A stretch of 6,493 nucleotides of DNA, from NCBI GenBank assembly GCA_020846375.1, contig JADLDZ010000351.1, forward strand, positions 1-6,493, given 5' to 3'. A program made the translations under genes and the position numbers. How positions within the stretch are numbered: position 1 is the stretch's first letter; the number at the start of each line of letters is the position of its first letter. Shown here in pieces: positions 1 to 4,071 of the stretch. The notes beneath the pieces are model-generated. The model worked only from the letters and a program-made list of their open reading frames with translations, was not told the origin of the DNA and made no database searches. The DNA is from Nitrospirales bacterium. GTDB taxonomy: Bacteria; Nitrospirota; Thermodesulfovibrionia; Thermodesulfovibrionales; Dissulfurispiraceae.

Positions 1-335
1 ATGGCCGCGGAAACGGTGCCCGAGTAGGTGATGTCATCCCCCAGGTTCGCCCCCTTGTTGATACCCGAGGCCACCATGTCCGGCTTCCGGGACAGGATCT
101 TGTGCACCCCGAGGGCCACGCAGTCCGTGGGGGTGCCGTTCACGCTGTACACATTCTCCCGCAGTTCCTCCACTTTGAGGGGGCGGTGCAAAGTCAGGGC
201 ATGGCCCACGGCGCTCCGTTCCCGGTCAGGGGCGACCAGCACCGCATCGCCCAGTTCCTTCATCGCCTTGAAAAGGGCGATGATCCCGGGCGAGTGGACC
301 CCGTCATCGTTCGTTACCAGTATCAGCGGCGGCAT
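1..335 (-). CDS. surE: 5'/3'-nucleotidase SurE, N-terminal 111 residues (3' end beyond window)
   Basis: SurE is a cytoplasmic metal-dependent phosphatase that removes phosphate from nucleoside 5'- and 3'-monophosphates and, in studied members, also degrades short polyphosphate. The visible part carries the family signature: TNDDG at residues 8-12, with D10 and D11 as the expected metal ligands; APDRERSAVGH around residues 35-45, with metal-binding S41; NGTPTDCV at 66-73; and SGINKGANLGDD followed by YSGTVSAA up to residue 111, including conserved N97. The family is usually about 250 residues, so somewhat under half is present; the rest lies left of the window. The start at 335 follows an AAAGGAG ribosome site and places TNDDG at its usual distance from the N-terminus. 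It lies 18 bp downstream of the RNase Z-like gene on the same strand, so co-transcription is likely. The family call is near certain; the substrate preference is not visible. Confidence 0.97.
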   Translation of the reverse strand, partial: MPPLILVTNDDGVHSPGIIALFKAMKELGDAVLVAPDRERSAVGHALTLHRPLKVEELRENVYSVNGTPTDCVALGVHKILSRKPDMVASGINKGANLGDDITYSGTVSAA

Positions 336-338
336 GGT

Positions 339-345
339 CTCCTTT
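339..345 (-). promoter_or_regulatory. Ribosome binding site of surE
   Basis: On the minus strand AAAGGAG is followed by three bases and then the surE ATG. The spacing is short but the match to the anti-Shine-Dalgarno sequence is good, and it supports the start at 335. The site lies within the 18-bp gap after the stop of the upstream gene, fitting translation of surE from a shared mRNA. Confidence 0.7.
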
Positions 346-353
346 CGCTCTCC

Positions 354-1343
354 TTATCTATCATAGCACTCCTTCCCTCCCCGGAACTCCCGCATCGCTT
401 CCGCGTGGATTTCGTCCTCGCAGTGGCGGTACTTCGGGGAGAAATGCATGAGCTCGAGATGGCCCACTTCGGCCTCGCGGGCAATCTTTCCGGCAAGGGC
501 GGCCGTAAGGTGGTGCCTCTCCCGCGCCCTGTCGCCGTCCCTTTCAAGAAAATAGGCCTCGCAGAAGAGCTGGTCCGCTCCCCTGATGAAGGGGACGACC
601 TTCTCCCGGTTCTCCTCCGTTGGGGCGATGTCCGTTACATAAGCGACCTTCTGCCCGCGGGTGAGGGAAACGATCTGCATCAGGTCCCGCAGGGTGAGCC
701 GCATTCCCGCCACCTCGAAGGCCGTATCGCCGGGGGCCTCCTCCCGGATGGCCCGCTTCAGGTCGGAAAGCCACGGGCCCACCGGAAGGCCCCTCTCCGA
801 CAGCGCCGCCTTATTGATGTTGATATGGAACTCCTCTTCCAGCAGATATGCCATCACCGGGATCTGGTGGAAAAGCGGCAGGCCTTTCACGGTGAAGAAC
901 GAAGTGCCGACAAGGGTGCCGGAGAATTCCGCATCGGGGTGATCGCACCGTTCGAAGGAGTGCTCCGCATGGAAGCTCGCATGGGCCAGCCCGCCGCCCC
1001 GCACCTCGAAGACCTCTATCTTCAGGGGATACTCCCGGATGAGGTTCCAGGTGTAGCCCCGGAGCTTTCCCTCCACGCAGCGGATGATGTTTTCGGGGCC
1101 GTAGAAGTGCAGGGGGGCCTCCCGGTGCAGCACGATGCGCAGGAGCGTATCGAACCCGATGAAATGATCGATATGGGTGTGCGTGACAAAGACGTCGGTC
1201 ACTTTCAGGAGATTGCCCGCCCCCAGCCGCCCGATGGAGCCGATGTCGAAGAGCAGCGCTCTCTTCTCCCGCAGAATTCCCACATAAACACAGGGGTCTT
1301 CGAAAGGACCGTTGATCAGGCCGGCATGAAAAGTTGGTTTCAT
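354..1343 (-). CDS. rnz: RNase Z-like metallo-beta-lactamase-fold hydrolase, 329 aa
   Basis: This is a metallo-beta-lactamase-fold protein of the RNase Z type, the endonuclease that trims tRNA precursors 3' of the discriminator base. The metal-binding motif HTHIDH is at residues 55-60 (H55, H57, D59, H60; D59 would be the catalytic acid). Further expected ligands are H159 in LFHQIPVMAYLLEE, D238 in AYVTD, H278 in RHHLTA and H300 in the C-terminal MHFSPKY block, all matching the RNase Z order. The stretch INKAALSERGLPVGPWLSDLK (residues 176-196) resembles the region after the histidine in RNase Z that leads into the GPxxxxLK segment. Its 329 residues are slightly above the roughly 307 of the Bacillus enzyme. 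The conserved-looking N-terminus (MKPTFHAGLINGPFEDP) supports the start at 1343, although no ribosome site precedes it. A divergent subgroup acting on another RNA or phosphodiester remains possible, so the fold and ligands are firm and the substrate is inferred. It leads a probable operon with surE. Confidence 0.85.
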   Translation of the reverse strand: MKPTFHAGLINGPFEDPCVYVGILREKRALLFDIGSIGRLGAGNLLKVTDVFVTHTHIDHFIGFDTLLRIVLHREAPLHFYGPENIIRCVEGKLRGYTWNLIREYPLKIEVFEVRGGGLAHASFHAEHSFERCDHPDAEFSGTLVGTSFFTVKGLPLFHQIPVMAYLLEEEFHININKAALSERGLPVGPWLSDLKRAIREEAPGDTAFEVAGMRLTLRDLMQIVSLTRGQKVAYVTDIAPTEENREKVVPFIRGADQLFCEAYFLERDGDRARERHHLTAALAGKIAREAEVGHLELMHFSPKYRHCEDEIHAEAMREFRGGKECYDR

Positions 1344-1352
1344 AATGATATA

Positions 1353-1382
1353 ATTATAGGCATAGGTAAAGGGAGAGGTAAA
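1353..1382 (-). promoter_or_regulatory. Putative promoter of the RNase Z-like gene, nearly leaderless
   Basis: On the minus strand a perfect TATAAT (plus positions 1353-1358) is preceded, after an 18-base spacer, by TTTACC (1377-1382), which matches four of six bases of the sigma-70 -35 consensus. Only nine bases separate the -10 from the ATG at 1343, so transcription would start within a few bases of the start codon and no Shine-Dalgarno sequence could fit. The match is by eye. The -35 element lies inside the large inverted repeat. Confidence 0.5.
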
Positions 1383-1446
1383 GGTAAAAGGCGCAAAAAA
1401 GCGGTGTCCGGTTTTTTCTTTACCTTTGTCTGTCTCTTTACCTATG
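1361..1446. repeat. 86-bp imperfect palindrome built from GGTAAA/TTTACC hexamers
   Basis: The outer arms CATAGGTAAAG (1361-1371) and CTTTACCTATG (1436-1446) are perfect inverted copies of 11 bp. Pairing continues inward almost without a break: 1373-1374 and 1376-1377 with 1430-1431 and 1433-1434, 1380-1385 with 1422-1427, 1387-1390 with 1418-1421, then A6 (1395-1400) with T6 (1412-1417), and CGG/CCG around a TGT loop at 1405-1407. That gives about 34 Watson-Crick pairs plus three G-T pairs, one bulged A, a GCGC bulge (1391-1394) and two G-G mismatches. The arms have a six-base period: GGTAAA at 1365, 1377 and 1383, and TTTACC at 1419 and 1437. It fills the middle of the divergent intergenic region. 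It could be a protein-binding array, an RNA hairpin, a bidirectional terminator-like insulator or a small dispersed repeat; the sequence alone does not decide. Confidence 0.85.
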
Positions 1447-1466
1447 TTATTTTGTTACTTTATCAT
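1437..1466 (+). promoter_or_regulatory. Putative promoter of the galT-glgA operon
   Basis: TTTACC (1437-1442) and TATCAT (1461-1466, five of six bases of the -10 consensus) are separated by 18 bases, the same -35 hexamer and spacer as the divergent promoter on the other strand. The start point would fall near 1473, giving a leader of only about 12 bases that begins almost at the ribosome site. An alternative pairing of the same hexamer at 1419-1424 with TATGTT at 1443-1448, also 18 bases apart, would give a longer leader. Both are visual matches only. Confidence 0.4.
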
Positions 1467-1474
1467 CGACTCCC

Positions 1475-1480
1475 AGGAGG
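1475..1480 (+). promoter_or_regulatory. Ribosome binding site of galT
   Basis: AGGAGG lies four bases before the ATG at 1485. It decides the start: the nearer ATG at 1481 meets a stop after three codons, and the open frame that continues upstream to 102 runs antisense through the RNase Z-like gene. Confidence 0.85.
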
Positions 1481-1484
1481 ATGT

Positions 1485-2483
1485 ATGCCTGAATTGCGAA
1501 AGGACCCCATTTCCGGAAGATGGGTCATTATCTCCGTGGAGCGGGGCAAGCGGCCGTCGGATTTCATCTCCCCTTCCCAGAAGAGGCGGGCGGGAGGGTT
1601 CTGCCCCTTCTGCCCGGGCAACGAGCATACGACCCCCCCCGAAATTGTCGCCTTCAGGCCCGCAAGCACCCCGCCCAACTCCCCCGGCTGGACGCTCCGG
1701 GTGGTTCCCAACAAGTTCCCCGCGCTGCAGATACACGGAGACCTGAACAAGAGGGGCGAGGGTGTGTTCGACAGGATGAACGGGGTCGGAGCGCACGAAG
1801 TCATCGTCGAGACGCCGGAGCATCAGCTCTCCCTCGCCACCATGCCGCTGCGGTCGGTGGAAGATGTGCTCTGGGCCTATTTCTTCCGGCTGACCGACCT
1901 GAAGAAGGACAGCCGGCTGAAATATGTGCTGATCTTCAAGAACGAAGGTGAAATCGCAGGGGCATCCCTCGAACATACTCACAGCCAGCTCATCGCGCTC
2001 CCCATCGTTCCCATCAGCGTCAAGGAGGAAATGGAATCCGCGAAAAAATATTACGACAACAAGGAGAGATGCATCTTCTGCGACATCGTCAACCAGGAGA
2101 TCTCGGCGGACAAGCGGGTGGTGTACGAAAACGACAGGTATGTGGCCCTCTCCCCTTTTGCACCGCGGGAGCCCTTCGAGACATGGATCCTGCCGAAAAA
2201 TCACGAGTCGAGCTTCACCCCCCCGGACAAGAGCTTCTCCAGCCTCGCCGAGATACTGCAAAGGACACTCCGGCAGCTCGACAGGGTGCTCGATACTCCG
2301 CCGTATAACTTCATCATCCATACCGCTCCTTTCAAGGAGGAGAACAGCGATTACTACCACTGGCATATCGAAATCGTGCCGAAACTGACGAAAACAGCGG
2401 GCTTCGAATGGGGGTCGGGCTTCTATATCAATCCCACCCCGCCCGAAGAGGCGACGGTCTTCATGAGAGAAGCGAAGATATGA
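1485..2483 (+). CDS. galT: GalT-family hexose-1-phosphate nucleotidylyltransferase, 332 aa
   Basis: GalT-family enzymes move a nucleotidyl group between hexose-1-phosphates through a uridylyl- or adenylyl-histidine intermediate in the cytoplasm. The E. coli zinc ligands have counterparts at C40, C43 (CPFC), H104 and H164. The active-site block is HTHSQ at 164-168, with H166 the expected nucleophile; the usual form is HPHGQ or HPHSQ, so T165 replaces proline. E182, H279, H292 and H294 (YHWH) match the second metal site of E. coli GalT. A further CxxC (CIFC, 196-199), together with H240, recalls the two-zinc plant ADP-glucose phosphorylase type. The length is near normal for the family. The start follows AGGAGG and gives the expected N-terminus RKDPISGRWVII. 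The stop overlaps the glgA start by ATGA, so the two are translationally coupled. Substrates could be UDP-glucose and galactose-1-phosphate, or ADP-glucose and phosphate; the glgA link and the extra CxxC lean towards the latter, which is inference. Confidence 0.88.
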   Translation: MPELRKDPISGRWVIISVERGKRPSDFISPSQKRRAGGFCPFCPGNEHTTPPEIVAFRPASTPPNSPGWTLRVVPNKFPALQIHGDLNKRGEGVFDRMNGVGAHEVIVETPEHQLSLATMPLRSVEDVLWAYFFRLTDLKKDSRLKYVLIFKNEGEIAGASLEHTHSQLIALPIVPISVKEEMESAKKYYDNKERCIFCDIVNQEISADKRVVYENDRYVALSPFAPREPFETWILPKNHESSFTPPDKSFSSLAEILQRTLRQLDRVLDTPPYNFIIHTAPFKEENSDYYHWHIEIVPKLTKTAGFEWGSGFYINPTPPEEATVFMREAKI

Positions 2484-3997
2484 GAATCGGTCTCGTTGCT
2501 CCGGAAGCGGTACCCTTCTCAAAGACAGGGGGGCTTGCGGACGTTGCGGGAACGCTCTACCGGGAGTTCCTGGACCGGGGGATGGAGGTCTGCCTCTTCG
2601 TCCCCCTCTACCGGACGACGAAAGACCGGTTCGGAAGAGAGATCCACGATACCGGCATCGACCTGGATATCCCCCTCGGCAACGCCGTGAGGAAGTGCAG
2701 GGTCTTCGTAAACAGGGACTCATGGGTGGCGAACGGGAGGGCGACAGCCGGAAAGGCCGCCGGAAAAGCTGCCGAAAAAGCCGATAGAGGAGTGATCTTC
2801 TTCGTCGGCAGTGACGAGTACTTCGAGAGGGATGAACTGTACGGAACTCCCCGCGGGGACTACCCCGACAACGACCAGCGCTTCACTTTTTTCTGTAGGA
2901 GCGTCCTGGAGATCTGCGTGCGGTTCGACCTGTCCCTCGATGTACTGCAGTGCAACGACTGGCAGACGGGGCTCATCCCCCTCTACCTGAAGACACTGTA
3001 CCGGGAGGCTCCCGCCGTGCGGAACGCCCTCTCCGTCCTGACCATCCATAACCTGGGCTACCAGGGGCTGTTCCCCCGGCAGACAATGGTCGTCACCGGA
3101 CTCCCCCACGATCTCTTCACCCCCGAAGGGGTGGAGTTTTACGGGAGAATGAATTTTCTCAAGGCGGGGATCGTGGGGGCCGACATCATCACCACCGTCA
3201 GCGAAACATATGCGCAGGAAGTCCTGAGAGAGGAGTCGGGGTTCGGACTGGACGGCATCCTCAGGAAGAGGAAAGGCAGCCTCATCGGGATCGTGAATGG
3301 GATCGATTACCGGGAGTGGGACCCCGCCGCCGACCGGGAGCTCCCGCAGACCTTCAGCAGGCGGGACCTGGCGGGCAAGCAGGCATGCAAGGCGGAACTG
3401 ATGCGGCGCTGTACCCTGGAAGGAGGCGGGCGCACCCCCCTTCTCTGTTTCATCGGGCGGCTCTCCGCCCAGAAAGGGGTCGATATCCTCGCGGAGGCGG
3501 TCCCCGAACTGATCCGGAGGGGTGCCGTTTTCGTCGTCATCGGCAGGGGCGATGAGCTGTATCTCACCATGATGGATTCCCTGGCTGCCCGCTTCCCGAG
3601 GAGCTTCCATTTCTGCCCCTCTTTCAACGAATCCCTTGCGCACCTCGCCTACGCCGGCTCCGACATGTTCCTGATGCCCTCGCAGTATGAACCGTGCGGT
3701 TTGGGGCAGATGATCTCCATGCGGTACGGCTCCCTGCCGGTGGCACGGAAGACGGGAGGACTTGCCGATACCATCGAGGACACCAAAACGGGCTTCCTCT
3801 TCGCTGAATACACCTCCTCCGCCCTCGTCCACGCCGTACAGGGCGCCCTGGCCGCCTACGCCGACGGGAAGACCTGGACAGGGATGGTGCGAAACGCCAT
3901 GGGCAGGGATTTTTCCTGGGAAAAGTCGGCGAAAACATACCTTGCAATGTACCAGAGAGAACGAAAAGCCGGTGCACGGCCCGCTCTCCTCTCATAA
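2480..3997 (+). CDS. glgA: Glycogen synthase GlgA (ADP-glucose glucosyltransferase, GT5), 505 aa
   Basis: GlgA transfers glucose from ADP-glucose to the non-reducing end of an alpha-1,4-glucan, the chain-elongating step of bacterial glycogen synthesis. The N-terminal GT-B half has KTGGLADVAG at 15-24 (K15 contacts ADP-glucose), DLYGTP-like ELYGTPRGDYPDNDQRF at 119-135, CNDWQTG at 158-164 and TIHNLGYQG at 188-196. The C-terminal half has VNGIDYREWDP at 272-282, IGRLSAQKG at 325-333 with R327 and K332, PSQYEPCGLGQ at 400-410 with E404, and a second KTGGL at 424-428. All expected catalytic residues are present. Its 505 residues slightly exceed the usual 475-490, largely through an Ala/Lys/Gly-rich insert around 83-103 encoded by a 12-bp tandem repeat. 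The ATG at 2480 starts the family-typical MRIGLVAPEAVPF; it overlaps the galT stop and has only a weak GAGAAG ribosome site, so translational coupling is likely. Confidence 0.97.
   Translation: MRIGLVAPEAVPFSKTGGLADVAGTLYREFLDRGMEVCLFVPLYRTTKDRFGREIHDTGIDLDIPLGNAVRKCRVFVNRDSWVANGRATAGKAAGKAAEKADRGVIFFVGSDEYFERDELYGTPRGDYPDNDQRFTFFCRSVLEICVRFDLSLDVLQCNDWQTGLIPLYLKTLYREAPAVRNALSVLTIHNLGYQGLFPRQTMVVTGLPHDLFTPEGVEFYGRMNFLKAGIVGADIITTVSETYAQEVLREESGFGLDGILRKRKGSLIGIVNGIDYREWDPAADRELPQTFSRRDLAGKQACKAELMRRCTLEGGGRTPLLCFIGRLSAQKGVDILAEAVPELIRRGAVFVVIGRGDELYLTMMDSLAARFPRSFHFCPSFNESLAHLAYAGSDMFLMPSQYEPCGLGQMISMRYGSLPVARKTGGLADTIEDTKTGFLFAEYTSSALVHAVQGALAAYADGKTWTGMVRNAMGRDFSWEKSAKTYLAMYQRERKAGARPALLS
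2747..2782 (+). repeat. Three 12-bp tandem repeats within glgA
   Basis: Three consecutive units, GCCGGAAAGGCC, GCCGGAAAAGCT and GCCGAAAAAGCC, lie in frame in glgA and encode AGKA-AGKA-AEKA at about residues 90-101. They lie in the variable surface segment between the N-terminal beta strands and the DEYFERDELYG block, where an Ala/Lys-rich insertion should be tolerated. Because each unit is a multiple of three bases, changes in copy number would not break the frame. Confidence 0.8.
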
Positions 3998-4002
3998 GAA
4001 CG

Positions 4003-4050
4003 GACAGGACACCGGAGGGAAACGGATGCGGCGATTCCGCTTCCCCTGTC
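4003..4050 (+). other. Hairpin-forming sequence in the glgA-kinase gap
   Basis: The core GGA-T-GCGG (4024-4031), loop CGATT and CCGC-T-TCC (4037-4044) pairs with one T-T mismatch. Outside it GACAG (4003-4007) can pair with CTGTC (4046-4050), leaving unpaired bases mainly on the left side. No T-tract follows, so it does not look like an intrinsic terminator. It may adjust mRNA stability or expression between glgA and the kinase gene, or be incidental in GC-rich DNA. Confidence 0.35.
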
Positions 4051-4054
4051 AATT

Positions 4055-4063
4055 AAAGAAGGG
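4055..4063 (+). promoter_or_regulatory. Probable ribosome binding site of the histidine kinase gene
   Basis: AAAGAAGGG ends eight bases before the ATG at 4072. It is a partial Shine-Dalgarno match with reasonable spacing and favours this start over the next in-frame ATG at 4138. Confidence 0.45.
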
Positions 4064-4071
4064 CGTATACA

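Noticed and set aside
1365..1442. CRISPR-like or origin-type iteron array from the repeated GGTAAA hexamers
   Set aside because: The units are only six bases, partly adjacent and in inverted orientation, with no spacers of regular length, no cas genes and no replication initiator gene nearby.
102..1484. Open frame upstream of and in frame with galT, which could extend GalT by 461 residues
   Set aside because: It runs antisense through surE and the RNase Z-like gene, shows no GalT-related sequence before MPELRKDP, and AGGAGG sits directly before the ATG at 1485. The open frame is a product of GC-rich codon bias on the other strand.
1481..1492. Alternative galT start at ATG 1481
   Set aside because: This frame reads ATG TAT GCC TGA and stops at once; the ATG at 1485 opens the GalT frame.
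1455..2723. 422-codon minus-strand open frame opposite galT and the start of glgA
   Set aside because: It is the complement of two clear genes, is Arg/Gly-rich and lacks family motifs. The same applies to the 370-codon minus-strand frame at 2720-3832 opposite glgA.
4003..4050. Intrinsic terminator after glgA
   Set aside because: A hairpin can form but CAATTAAAG follows instead of a T-tract, so termination there is not supported.
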